Part shown: piece after piece, positions 42,089-53,736 of the stretch
Position numbering within the stretch: the stretch's first letter is position 1
How the letters are laid out: the number at the start of each line of letters is the position of its first letter
DNA from: Hypomyces perniciosus
Taxonomy: Eukaryota; Ascomycota; Sordariomycetes; Hypocreales; Hypocreaceae
Direction: 5' to 3'
Assembly (NCBI GenBank): GCA_008477525.1
Contig: SPDT01000007.1
Coordinates: 2,170,001-2,234,000, forward strand
Length of the DNA: 64,000 nt
Made by a program: the position numbers and the translations under genes
Notes under the pieces: generated by a model
What the model was told of the DNA's origin: nothing
The model's database searches: none
The model's input: only the letters and a program-made list of their open reading frames with translations

Positions 42089-44812
42089 TTAAAAGAGCCT
42101 CGTGTTCACCAACATTGTTCCGTTTTGCGCACACTCGTACGGATCAACACACACGCCATGTCCGCAGCAACTCCCCGTCACACAGACATAGCTTGGATGT
42201 CCAGCACTTGCGCAATCGCCATCAACCTCACACTCACTGACGAAGTTGTCACACTCCGTGATCTTGAAGGCAACTGAGCCCCCTGAAGATGTTTTGCCAC
42301 AGATACACCCCGTATTGCCAATACGGGCACTGAAAGGGTACGCACATATGCCAGTAGCATCGTCCGTCTTGGCCACGCTGCCGTAAGGACAGCAGGCCAT
42401 CTTGGACGGGTCCTGGATGGTAACGTTGAAGGGCTTGGGGTTGACTGGCGCCCAGTTGAGCGTGGCAATGGCATTGATGTGCGTGACACCTGCGCGGAGG
42501 CTCATCTTCAGAGGCATGTCGCCGGCGTGGAGGTCCTCGCAAATGTCGTCCCTGAAGTTGCGGTACTGATTGTAAACGCCGATATATTCCTCGATTGCGC
42601 TGATCCGGCCAGCAGGCTGGGTGCGCAGCTTGGAGAAGGCCTGCTTGAGGATCTCCCAAAGCTGTTCGTAGTAGATGACTGTGAGGTCTGCCTCGGCCTT
42701 CTGAGTCTCGTCGAGGCCTTGGTTGTACAACTCGGTTCGGAGCGATTCTGGGTTGATAAAGTCCTGGCCGTTTGCTTCCAGAGTCGTGATGACGGTCGAT
42801 AGGTCAGGACAAGCACCGCCAAATGGCTCGGTGAATAGGAATTTCTCGATATCGTTTCTGACCTTCCACTGACACCTCATAGTGCCGGAGTCTGCGCCTG
42901 GGAATGTACAGTCGAACAACCACCGGCCGGTGGATTCGTCAGCTTCAATATCGTTGCAATCCGTATTCCCGACTTTGAGATCGGGGTACTTGCGAACAGT
43001 CCGTTTGATTGGATTGTTGCACTGATCCCGAAGATACAGTGGCTGTGTGAAATCCATGTCGTTCATTCGCTTCCTCCGGTCACCGGCGGCACACACTTGA
43101 CCCGAGAGCTTGGCCAGTTGCTGATACATGGAGTCGATTGTGATGGACACATCATATTTGCAGTCCTTTGTGGAGAAGTGAATGCCTTCCGCGTCGAGAA
43201 TCATGGCGTTGTGAAGGGAATCCACAATTGCGATGTAACTCGTGTTGGAGATGTCAATGTTGTGCGAACCCTGGGCGGCATCCCGAACAGTGAAGTAGAG
43301 CGGATCAATTCCATCTGTCTCAAAGTCCACTGACTCGATGTACGGGAAGGGGATAGTGGCGTTTTGCTCTCGTATGTTTGTATTATGCAGCAGCGCTCGT
43401 CGAGTTGAACCCCCCTGAGGTTGAGGCATCTGATAGCATGTTGGTTTGGAGATGGCACCCGTGCGAGTCACTTGGGTGAAGTTGGCCGCAGGCAACGTAG
43501 GAGGACTTGTTTGTGTTGCGTTTGCAATACGACTGATAGTACTAGTATTGAAACCGGAGGGCGTGAGGAAGGGAGGTGAAGTTGGTGTGGTGACTGTTGT
43601 GACATTCCAAGTCCCTGGACTACCTGTAGCGCCCATAGAACTAGAAAGTGACCACAGAGAAGAGGTGAGACTCAGGGAAGTTACTGTAGCAGAGCCTCGA
43701 GTTCCTGTTGCCCATGAAGACACCGTTGTCGACAGGTTCCAACCGGCAGAAGTTGAAATGTTTCCAGAAGTGAACGTTTGAGTTGTAGAGTCGGTGTTTC
43801 TCGGAACGCTGGATACGGGATCTGTGATGCTCTTTGACTTTGTGTTTAGTCCCGACGGTGCCAGGCCCGAGGTCCATGATCTCACGTCTGAGGTTTGTGA
43901 AGTTTGACTGATAGAGCCATCATGCGATGACTGAGTAGGATCGTTGGTAGATGTTTCTCTGCTATCACCGGTTGGTGACGTACTGCCACCACCCGAAGTG
44001 CTAGCAGTAGAGCTGGGATCTTCACTTGTGGAATTGCTTGACTGGGTCGAAGTAGTCAAAGTAGCATCTATACGCTGAGTACTCGAAGTGACCACGCCAC
44101 TTCCAGTCGATGTGCCTCTATCGGAGGTGGAATCTGACCATCCGGAAGTAGTGGTTTCCTTGAAAGAGCCCCTTGAAGTTGGCGTGACCTTGCCCGTCAC
44201 AGAACCTGTATCAGAACCTGAGATTTCTGTAGACTCTGGGCTGTTAGAGCTGACCGTTGTACGATCAGTGGAAGTCCCGGAAGATGTTTTGGTTGTGGCC
44301 GATCCTTCGTCGGTGTTAGAGCTTGAGCCACCGCTCTCTATATTCGTAGTCGTGGGCTCCCCTGATCCATTTCTATCAGTATGACCCGAAGACTTGGTTA
44401 TGTGAGCAGAAGTTGTTGGAAGTGATGTACTAGACCCATCACTTGAAGAAGATGTTGCATGTTGACCGGTTTCCGTGCGGGACGCTGTCGGAGAGGACGT
44501 CGCCCCCCCGGTGCAGCTGGTCAAGACGCACTCACACTATATTATGCTGGTCAGATCGTTCCAAGAAACGTGTGCTGCCAACGAGAGAGTGCTACTTACG
44601 TATAAAGACAGCTGTGTTGCAGGATAGGAAGTGAACTGTGTAGGAGTCGACAATCCTTCGCAGTGAGTTTTCACCATGCTTGAACAAAATTCCCGGCCAT
44701 CTTTAGAGAGGGAGGTATAAAGATCATCGTGAGCACACGAAAGTGAGTTTTGAGAGGCAGGAAGGGCGTATACGCCACAAAGGACAAACTGAATGAGAAT
44801 AAGAAACAACAT
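42089..44812 (-). CDS. secreted mucin-like Ser/Thr-rich protein with Cys-rich C-terminal region
   Basis: Exons in order 44812..44600 and 44536..42089 (63-nt intron GTAAGT...ATAG) encode 886 residues. A signal peptide (MLFLILIQFVLCGVYALPA) leads into a small Cys domain (SLSCAHDDLYTS...FCSSMVKTHC...CECVLTSC). About 330 residues of Ser/Thr/Gly-rich, probably heavily O-glycosylated sequence follow. The C-terminal 450 residues form a globular region with many Cys, two short helical stretches (EADLTVIYYEQLWEILKQAF) and a final Cys-knot-like segment (CEVDGDCASAGHPSYVCVTG). No GPI signal or membrane span is visible, so it is probably secreted or wall-associated. I recognise no named family. The start lies only about 120 bases from an ATP-citrate lyase relic. 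Confidence 0.82.
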
Positions 44813-44932
44813 GATGAAGATGATAGAGGGAACGAATGTGTGTTGCTGATGGAGGGATAACTGGCTTGTGGCGGCCAAGCGTTCATAGCGACGTCGCTTT
44901 TTGACGCTGCGCAGCCTGGCGAAACACGTGCG

Positions 44933-45112
44933 CTCTTCCTTCAGCAGGGCGGGCATGTCCTCAAAGGTCTTGGGGACGTGGAAACCAGCGTCGCGCATAG
45001 ACTGGTTCTTCGTAGCAGCCGTCTCAAGCTGAGAGTTGGCGAAAGCACCAGCGTGGCCGAACTGGACCTCGGTCTTGAACATGCTGGCGCATGTGCCAAT
45101 GGCCCAGGCGAC
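44933..45112 (-). pseudogene. fragment of ATP-citrate lyase subunit 1 (ACL1)
   Basis: Sixty uninterrupted codons match the ACL synthetase-domain segment that follows the catalytic His loop region: VAWAIGTCASMF, then KTEVQFGHAGAFANSQLET, then NQSMRDAGFHVPKTFEDMP and ALLKE. Real ACL1 continues for hundreds of residues on both sides. Here the similarity stops abruptly upstream (before VAW) and downstream (after LLKE), with no start, stop or splice signals to join it to anything. It is therefore a truncated relic or captured fragment, not a gene. The lack of internal stops suggests it is young or was inserted recently. It sits just upstream of the mucin-like gene on the same strand. Confidence 0.8.
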
Positions 45113-45366
45113 AAAAAAATACAAGGAAATCATAGATAAGCAGCTCGCCCGGGATGAGGAACAGTGGCTTGCTTGAAGAAGGAAGCCGCAGCCCATCAAC
45201 GAACGCCAGCTGGACCAACATGTGCTTCATCATCGGACAGCTGATCTCGGCCGGCTGAAGGTGTTGCGGAGAAGACGATGTTTGCTGTGATCGAGCCGTC
45301 TCCGGGAGTGCCTTTCTCGTAACTCGATGCACTGGTGGCCAGCTCGCTGGCTGACGATAGTTACCT

Positions 45367-45414
45367 GCGCGAGGCAATGTTGGGCAGCTTGGCAATCAGA
45401 TCCATGGAGTCCTC
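45367..45414 (-). pseudogene. probable fragment of citrate synthase
   Basis: Sixteen codons read EDSMDLIAKLPNIASR, which matches a conserved helix of fungal citrate synthases (usual form EDSMDLIAKLP-IA). It is followed directly by AG|GTAACT, a plausible intact splice donor, suggesting genomic rather than cDNA origin. Upstream the frame meets a TAA within about 12 codons and no further similarity is seen. It lies about 250 bases from the ACL1 fragment, same strand. The match is short, so this is a moderate call. Confidence 0.5.
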
Positions 45415-45499
45415 ATGCCCACATCCACAAACCGTCGGCCCTTACTGGTACTCGCACGTCCGGAGGGATGAGCAAGCCGCCCACGCGCCCGTAAGTTCA

Positions 45500-45720
45500 A
45501 TTCCCACCATAAGCTATATTTTTAATTCTCCTCGGAGCCGAAAGAACTTGTTAAAAAGGAGCATTTTTTAGCTTTTTAATATAAAGGGAGAGGAGAAATA
45601 TAAGTCTTAAAAAGAAGTACAGCCTATTTATCTTCGGGCACTAAGCAACAAATAGTCCAAGGTGTGGGTGCTAAGTCTCAGTAGAATTAGGTTTATCGCT
45701 GTATTTTTATTTTCCGCAAA
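45500..45720. other. AT-rich block, possible decayed insert
   Basis: Sharp rise in A/T (runs such as CTATATTTTTAATT, TTTTTTAGCTTTTTAATATAAA) directly beyond the citrate synthase relic. This could be a RIP-mutated or decayed element. No terminal repeats found by eye. Confidence 0.35.
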
Positions 45721-46955
45721 ATTCATGCTTCCTCAAACCCTGTCACCTCAGTTATGAGCCCGGGCGCAAGTCACCTCCTGCTGTTCCGAGGCCCACTCGG
45801 GAAGCTTCACCAGCACGAGTGTTGTCTGGGATGAGGTTAGGGCCCGATGGCAAAGCTATGTTATCAGGGGCAAGGGACGATATTTGAACTCTTCATGGAA
45901 CCAAATCTCAGTTAATATACTCTGATAGGATAGCATTGAGAGCCAGCATCCACACTTCACAAGGAGAACTCGACGACATGCCGCGCAACCTCGCATGGAA
46001 GAATATGAGACATGGTGTACCGGGAACTCAAGGCCAAGTGACTGGAGCCGAATACAGGCGAGGCTCCTTGAATCCACATAGAGTCTAGTCCTGGGAATAA
46101 TGCCGTAGGCTGAAGGCCAACAGAGCTTGTCTGACATGGTTGAGAACTGAAGAAAGACGTCCTTGCTCTTTCTCGGCGAAATTCCATGCCCTCCATGCTG
46201 CTACAATCACCATTCTCGAAACACTCTCAAGCTGAAAAGACTCTCTTCAGCTAGCATTCATGATAGAAAACCAGTATCTAAGCCTTGCATGTGCAACCTA
46301 ACCTCCCGCTCCTTAGCTTCGAAACGCGTCGCAGCCTGCAATCTCCTTCTCCAGACTGGACACATTAAGGACTTTAGCCACATCTTCGCGACAAACATAA
46401 CGGCCCATTGTCCGTCACACAATCTCTGCGCAACATGAAAGCTGCCCACGTCCCCTGATGTCTGACGATCCAGCACTACGCCTTGCAAAAGTGGCGGCGC
46501 GTGGGACATGTGGACGCTTCCAAAAGGCCGCAGAGCAAGACATTCTTGCATTGACCAATCTGGGGTTGAATAAGGAGAAACGCCCGCGAGACTGGGACAC
46601 AGGGTTAGTGCTGGAGGCGAGTAGCTTCGCTTCTTGGAATGCCTGCCCTGACTCTGCGGCCGTGGACTTCTTCCTTTTGCTTTGTCTGGTATGGGGATGT
46701 GAACATAGCCATAAGTAATGATGAAAAGCAAGCACGCTCGTGCTGTAGATTTTGACTAGATCCGGTCGTTAAAGTTCATTAAACAATACCACCGTCTGCC
46801 GTGATCGTTCCATATCACTCGTGAATCTTCATACATAATGTCCATACCGTCCCGCGTAAGAATCGTTGAACACGTGAAATCAACGCCATGGCCCGCACCA
46901 ATCGCCGAATACACACATAGCCCCGATCCAATATTTAGTAGCCAGCCAATCACAG

Positions 46956-49900
46956 TTACCTGATGGCTAACGTCGTGGTGTTCCCAGGCCCATATGGCCG
47001 AGGTTGTTGTTGCTGCTGCGCCGCTTCCGGTCTCTCAATAAAGTCCTTGTTCTCGATCGTCACACTCTTTGTCATATGGTTGACCTTGTACACGCCGACG
47101 AGGCGCGATGCAAGCTCAAACATGTTGTTTCGTAGCGAAATGACGATGAACTGGGCGTTCTTGGTGCGCTCCTTGATGTAGTTTGCCACGATCGAGACCT
47201 ATATGGAATGTTAGCAAGCAATGCCTTCTTCGATTTTCACTGTAGTCGTCAAAGAAGCGAGAGCAAGTCCTCGTGGGAAGGAGGCACAGAGTCGTCGGTT
47301 TGGTAATAGCCGACGGTGTGCGTTGTGTACACCATGGGCAGTTATGGGTGATTTGACTTGAGAGCGACATAGGGGGTGGGAAGGAAACTGTACTCACGTT
47401 TCGGAAATCCAAGGCAGCATCAATCTCGTCCATGACATACAATGGCGTTGGCTTATAGTGATGCAACGCAAATACCAGAGCCAGACTGCTTAGAGTCTTT
47501 TCACCACCAGACAGATTGCCAATATTCTTCCAACTCTTCTTGGGCGGCATCACGCTGAACAAAATGCCCTCACTGAACGGATCCAAGCTGTCCACCAGCT
47601 CTAGCTCCGCGTTGCCGCCCATGGTGATCATTTGATACATTTCTTTGAGGCGCAGTGAGATGGCACTGAAGCCCTCCATGAACCCCTCAAGCCGTAGACG
47701 ACGCAGGTCGTCGCACCGCTTCTTGGCTGAGTCACGCTGGGCGATAGCTGATTGAAGGTCGGATGAGCGAGAGGCATGCTCCTCTACTCGACGACGATAT
47801 TCGGCCAGCACCCCAAGATCCACATTGACATTCTGTGTCTTTTCCTCCAACGCAGCAATCTCGCCTTTAAGAGTCTCCTTGTTCATGTCGGCGAGCTCGT
47901 CCGGCGTGTATCTGGGGAGTTCATTCTGCTGTCGAGTCGGCTCTTGCTCGGTTTCTTCTTCGGACTGCTCCGACATGACATCTGTCATCTCGGTGTCCTC
48001 TGTGGGGGCGTCCGTCATCTCGATGTCGTCATTATCTGGTGATGCCTCCCGCTTCTCTCGCTCAGAAGGCTTGGGAGCTGAATTGCCGATAAGGTCGTCT
48101 ATATCTTGAAGGACCAGCTTGGATAGTTTGTCGTCCCAGTATCGGAACCGCTTCTGATTCTCAGTAAGTACCTTATGGTTTTCCTCCAGCTTGTTTCGCA
48201 TCTCAATCTCCACTGCCCGAGTCTCATTCAGTTCTGATGTCTTCTCGTCTAGCTCGGTTTTCAGGGCCTTCAACTCTAACTTCTTGGTAGATAAACCCTC
48301 TTCGGCTTCCTCGACACATGCTTTGAGTTCGTCTGCTTTTTTGCCTTGATTGTTAATGTCATCCTCGAGGTTCTCGAGATCCTGGATGGTAGAATCCCGC
48401 TCCTTGGTGGCCTTGGCATGGTCCTTTTCTAGTTTGATCTTTTGCTTCTCAGCCTTGACTTTCTGGACCTCGGAATTGGAAACCTCTTCGTTGTGCGAAG
48501 CAATCTCCTCCTTAATGGCGTCGACCTTGGCACGTTGAGTCCGTAACCTCTCTCCACCAATTTCCATGATCTTGTCCTGTATAGCCTTGATCTCCTCTTC
48601 CACACTAGCCGTCTCGCCGTGGAGCCTATCAACCTCCTCGGCAAGCTTGGCCACTTCCTTTTGCAAGGTCGTGATTCGCTTGGAATCTGAAGTAGAGGGT
48701 TGATACTCCTTGCTTACTTCCTGAATACGGCGCTGAACATCGGCCAAGTTGCGTGTGGCGCTCTCCATTTCTAGGCCAATCTTCTGCATCTTGGTATCGA
48801 GGTGAGGAATCTGCTGGTTCAGCTCCCTCAATCGGCCCTCGCATTCTCGCTGGTATTCGTGGAATTCCTGGAACTTGGTCTCCCATGCATCGCGGTCCTC
48901 CTCCAGCTTAGACACGTGCTCTTTTGTGACATCGGCGACAAGCTTCGATGACATAAGGCCTCTTTTCACCGTTGTTCCACCACCGGACATAGTACCAGAC
49001 TTGTCGATGAGTTCTCCATCAAGTGTCACGACGCGCCATCTCTTGGCACCATAGGCGATGCGGTTAGCCTGAGCGAGGTCGTTGGCAACCAGCGTATCCT
49101 GCATAGCATGATAAAAGGCCGGTCGGAACTTGTCCTCCTTGGCCTTGACAAGATCGAACAACCGCGGGGCATTCTCTGGTGTCTGGATAGGTGAGAGGTC
49201 TCGCTGTCTTAGTTTGTCTAAGCAGATGAAGTTGCCACGGCCCAGATTGTTCTTCCGCAAGTACTCGATACACTGCTGACCGGCCTCGACAGTCTCGGTG
49301 ACAAAGTTATCCAGGGCACCACAGGCAGTGGAAACAGCCACATCGTACTTTTGATCGATTGTTCCGAGGTTTCCAAGTCGACCATGGAAACCGTCAATAC
49401 GACCGGATTCTTTCATGCGCATGAGTGCAGCCAAAACATTACCCCTCGTCTGGGTATTAGCTAGGCTGGAGCGTGCTTCGTCTGCTTTCTGACGTGCATT
49501 GGATATTTTTGACCTTATCTTGGGCTCTTGCTGTGAGAGGATCTGAAGCTCTGAGTTCATCTTCTCCGCTTCCTTCAACAGTTCCACCTTTTCAGACTCG
49601 CATGCCTTAAGCTCTTGAACCTTCGCCGCCCTACTCTCCTCGATCGAAGAGACCTTGGCCTCTAGCTCCTTGAGGGCCACGGCGCTGGCATTGGCCTTTT
49701 CCTGCAGAATATTCATCTCGCTTTCAGCAACAGCGATGGCGGACTGTTTTTGGTTGATCTTCTCCATCCACGGTTCAAGGGATTTCTGCTTGGCGGCAAT
49801 CTGGTCTGAGAACACCTGCGTTTTCCCCTTGAGACTGTCACGGATTTTGGCAAGCTCGGCCTCTTCATCTTTAGCCTGTTCCTCCAGAGTGGAAATCTCC

Positions 49901-51899
49901 TGGGCCCGGGTCGTGATGTCTGCGCTGCACTGTTCAATGGTCTCGTCGGCTTCAGCAGAGGACTTCTCAGCATTTTCAATTGTTTTTTCAAGCTTCTTCC
50001 TTTTGTCTTCCAAGAACTTTTTCTTTTCATCGAACTTCACACGCTCTTGCTCGAATTTCGCCATCTCTTTCACCAAAGCCTGGGTTTGTTTGTCCTGTGC
50101 TTCAAACTCCTTGCTACCTTGGGCGTACTGCTTCTCTAGGTCCTTGATGAGTTGTTGGCTACCTTGATGCTTTTCCAGTTCCCCGTCAAGATGGGCCTGC
50201 ATTTGGCTGATGGCTTCTTCCGTAACAGCAATGTTGTCATTGCATTCGTGAATGAAAAGCTGGTACAAGGCGGACTGTTTCAAGACCAGCTCGTTTTCAT
50301 CCCGAATGTATGCAAGTGCCTTGTCCTTCTTTTCTTCGAGACTTTTCTTTTCCTTCTCAACATGTTGGACACGGCCGCTCTTTTCCACACATACCTCGTT
50401 GAGGGTTTCGACTTCAGTAGCAGACTCCTCAATAGGAGTCTTGTACTTGGAAGTTCCAATAATGTCTTCGAGATACTCTAGGAGTCCATCCTCGTGTTCG
50501 TTGGCTGCCTTTGATTTCATCTGAGCAATTGACTCGACTTCACCCTGGAGAATCAAGAACCGCTTGTGGTCAAGATCTACACCGCGGTTGCGGAGCAAGG
50601 TTGTGACAGTGGTGAAATTTGATTCTTTGTTGTTGATGTAGTATTTGCTCGAGTTGTTGCGGAAAGCCTTGCGAGAAATGATGATCTCCGAGTTTGGAAT
50701 CACCACAGGACCACCCCCAGGCTGGACACAGTTAGTATATATTATCACGGTTCGTCTTGTTATTTGCGTACCTGATCCAAAACCTCCTGAAAATGTACTG
50801 AGACCTCGCAGAACTCCAAGTTGGGATACTTGGCAGAATTGTGGATTAAAGCAGAGATCTTGCCTTGGCGCATCTTGCTAGCTCTGAAGCCAAACACGAA
50901 AAGCAAAGAGTCGATGACATTGGACTTTCCAGATCCGTTCGGCCCAACGACAGAGGAGAACGAGGCGTGGAACGGACCGACTTCTTGTCTGCCTGCGTAG
51001 CTTTTGAAATTCGTAAGGATCAGATGTGTGATGACAATGCGGGGCTTTGGGGTTGTGTCTTCAACAACCGGTACTGCCATCGCGCGTGATTTCAAGACAA
51101 TGTCCATTGGCTTCTCTAGGACGGTATCCATTGGTTTTATGGGTTTCACTGTGGTTTGTGTATTGTCCATATTGGAGGAGTTCACGCTTGTAGTGGTGAT
51201 ATCTGCGAGGGGAGAGGCTTGAGGTTGAGGTGCACCCGAAGAGGCCTGCGGTTTTGGTGTAGAATGCGACTTTGGCGTAGATTGCGACCTTGGTGTTGAC
51301 CTCGACATAGGTGTGGGCGGTGATTTGATTGTGGATTGCGACCTTGGCGTCTCTGGTAGCAATTCCGAGGCATCGCTGCCCATGGAACTTCGTGACGCTG
51401 TGCTCTTTCGTGTTCGCGGCGTGGGCGGCTTTACCATCGAAGATTCAGCCTCTAGTTGAGTATTTTCATTCGCATCAAACACCTCGCTAGACTCAATCTT
51501 AGGCTCGATCGTAGCGGCTGGGGTTGGATTCTTTTTCGGACGCCCTCGGGCTTTCGCCGCCGGCGCCCTGGCTTCTGTCTGAGCAGTCTCGTTTGGATCG
51601 AACACTTCGCTGGAATCAGCTCTCGTAGCTGCAGCCGGATTCCTCTTGGGACGTCCGCGGGTTCGAGGGGCTGAGGCGGATGCGGGCGCCGCTTCTGGCA
51701 CAGGCATAGTCGAGGTTGTCCTGCGCCCACTTCGGGTCTGCCTCGTAGCAGGCTTTGCGGGCTCTAGGGAGGATTCGTCTTTGCTTTCATCAATTGACTT
51801 TGTCGATGTCATGGAGATTTCGTCTTCGTCGCCAGAGTCGATAACTGCTGTGCGCCTTGTTGCGACGCGTCGCGATGTTCGCACTGGTAAAGATGCCAT
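46956..51899 (-). CDS. smc4: condensin subunit SMC4
   Basis: Exons in order are 51899..50772, 50721..47398 and 47198..46956, giving 1564 residues. Introns are 50 nt and 199 nt. A 290-residue Ser/Thr/Pro-rich N-terminal extension with AT-hook-like GRPK repeats and many SP/TP sites precedes the ATPase head: Walker A GPNGSGKS at 319-326, coiled coil, hinge at about 815-945 (GFHGRLGNLG, DGELIDKSGTMSGGG), a second coiled coil broken by an acidic insert, and the signature NLSGGEK with Walker B YVMDEIDAALD at about 1445-1480. With SMC2 it forms the condensin motor that compacts mitotic chromosomes. The last residues are Gln/Pro-rich. Start ATG 51899 is the first giving MASLPVRTSRR; the frame is open farther upstream. 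Confidence 0.96.
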
Positions 51900-52366
51900 G
51901 TTGATGCTGTACCATGGACGGTCGCTTGCAAGTCCAGGAGAGACAGGAACCAAACCAAGGGCCTTGAGTCCTAAATGCCCCTGAATGACCTGAAAATCAG
52001 GAGAAAAAAGGCCGAATGGGTGATCTTGTGAGGTTGGTTGGCGGTTTGTGTTGTCCGCTCTTTTGTTGTCTAGATCTGTAAATTGACTGCCTGAGTGGAA
52101 GCCGTTAGACCCCGCGGCCAATGGCTTTGTTTGGAAATGTCCAAATGCGTGGTTTGTAAACAATCAGATACGTACCCTTTCTGCCCCTCCATAACGGCCC
52201 CTTCCGATCTTAAACTCACGTGATACCGCGACAAACGCTAGCCCATGTCATCTTGAGCTTCAAGATATGCTATTAGGGATCTTGAAGATTGGAACAAGCA
52301 ACAGAAAAACTGCCTTTTCCCCCTTCCACCAACTCCCGTTTTTAGGTGTTGCCTCACATTTTCATC
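51900..52366. other. divergent promoter region of SMC4 and the ELYS-like gene
   Basis: Short shared upstream region. No gene and no distinct motif noted. Confidence 0.5.
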
Positions 52367-53394
52367 ATGCTCGACTACTCTCAATTTCATCAAGTTTTCC
52401 CTGCCGGGGTGCAGATGCCATACGACCGCAAGATCCTCCATGAGATTGAGGCGCGTCGGAAGGACTTGGAAGGCCAGCTCTTCATTGATCGTGTGTTGAG
52501 GGCCCTGGGAATCTCCAAAGGTGTGTTTGATTTCCTCTTGGCAATTTAATTTCTGTGTCGTCTCATTCTGACTGAAGTCGAACAGGAAAGCTCTACCCTC
52601 CCAAAAACGACAATGCTGTTCGACAGCTTCATCAACAAATTTGCGAAGCTAGCATGTCCACACATCACAAGCTTTCCTTGATCTACTACGTGCTTCTCGA
52701 TTTCGACACAGTCAATGGCCAGTCCTCCGTCTCAGAGAATTTTGCGAGTGTCTCGGGCATGCCACAGAACTACCAGATATTCATGAAGGGATTGTGGCAC
52801 ATGGACCGGCTGGACTTTTCGGTTCGCAACTGTTCCCCGACGACTGCAATGCATCAATGACTAACAGCCCGACAGACAGCCCTAGAATACATTGCCCATC
52901 CGTCCCTAATAGCCGATTTCGCCGACGACATCATCATCGCTCTCGTCCAGCATGCGTCAGACAATGATTACAGCTTGGCCCTCTCTTACTTCTATGCCGT
53001 CCAACCTGTTCTCAAGTCTTCCAGCGCCTTGGAGCTTCTCTTTGGCGCCATGGCCAAGACAAACGCCAACGAAGCACTTCTCTATTCTCGCACACATTCT
53101 GAGCACACCCGTGAACTGCTCTTCCGGCGAATGATTGCGGCAGCACTCGAGAGCAGCAAATTGAATCAGGCTGATGAGTTGGCATTTTTGCCGTTCGATG
53201 CGACCGAAGAAGCGTGGTTTGAGGAATGCCTGTCGACAGGTGAAGGAAGAAACCTGAGGAAAGCAAAGGACACGCTACTCATCCGCAAAATTGCATGCGA
53301 TCGGTACACTGAAATTCGAACCCAGAGGGCCAGCGGCCAATGGGGCGCTGTGCTCGAGGGTATCAAGTCGGGGATTGATGGTCAAGTTGAATAA
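52367..53394 (+). CDS. ELYS-domain protein (nuclear-pore/chromatin factor)
   Basis: Exons 52367..52520, 52586..52821 and 52876..53394 encode 302 residues. Introns are 65 and 54 nt. The helical-repeat architecture matches the fungal ELYS-like domain: FIDRVLRALGISKGKLYPPKN, LSLIYYVLLDFD, TALEYIAHPSLIADFADDII and LLFRRMIAAALES. Vertebrate ELYS recruits the Nup107-160 complex to chromatin; small fungal relatives are part of the Y-complex outer ring (S. pombe Ely5-type). It is divergent from the condensin subunit SMC4, another chromosome factor. No membrane segment is visible. The exact domain edges are inferred without alignment. Confidence 0.8.
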
Positions 53395-53736
53395 TGGACT
53401 GACATTGGGTCAACGGGGTAAGGTCTTGTTTGCATAGCGATGGCGTTGCTCGGTTGTGGAATATGGATCGCATTTGCGACCATCTCGATTCAATTCTTAC
53501 TATCTAGATGAAATACCCACTTGGATGATGTCTAGGGTTTCGGAGGATAGAGATACCATCAAATACGATTCAACGCGACTATTCATGGTGCAACATTCTC
53601 CTTTCGGTTTTTTCGGCTTGCTCATGGTATTTTCAATACAACTCTTTACTGGTATTATGCCGTGCGTGGGAACCATTAATTGCATCAACTCCCGTCAACA
53701 ACCCCGAGCTCCTTTCGATCATTGCTTGCTCGTCAC
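53395..53736. other. convergent 3' flanks
   Basis: Lies between two stops. A frame of about 113 codons starting near 53456 has no supporting motif and I discount it. Confidence 0.5.

Larger units (their letters stand above)
44813..46955. other. 2.1-kb region with gene relics and no intact gene
   Basis: Holds an ATP-citrate lyase fragment, a probable citrate synthase fragment and an AT-rich block, listed separately. From 45,740 to 46,955 I see only unsupported short frames. Confidence 0.55.

Noticed and set aside
46258..46735. 157-codon frame on the minus strand plus overlapping plus-strand frames
   Set aside because: Frames of similar length exist on both strands with no recognisable motif; typical of chance open frames.
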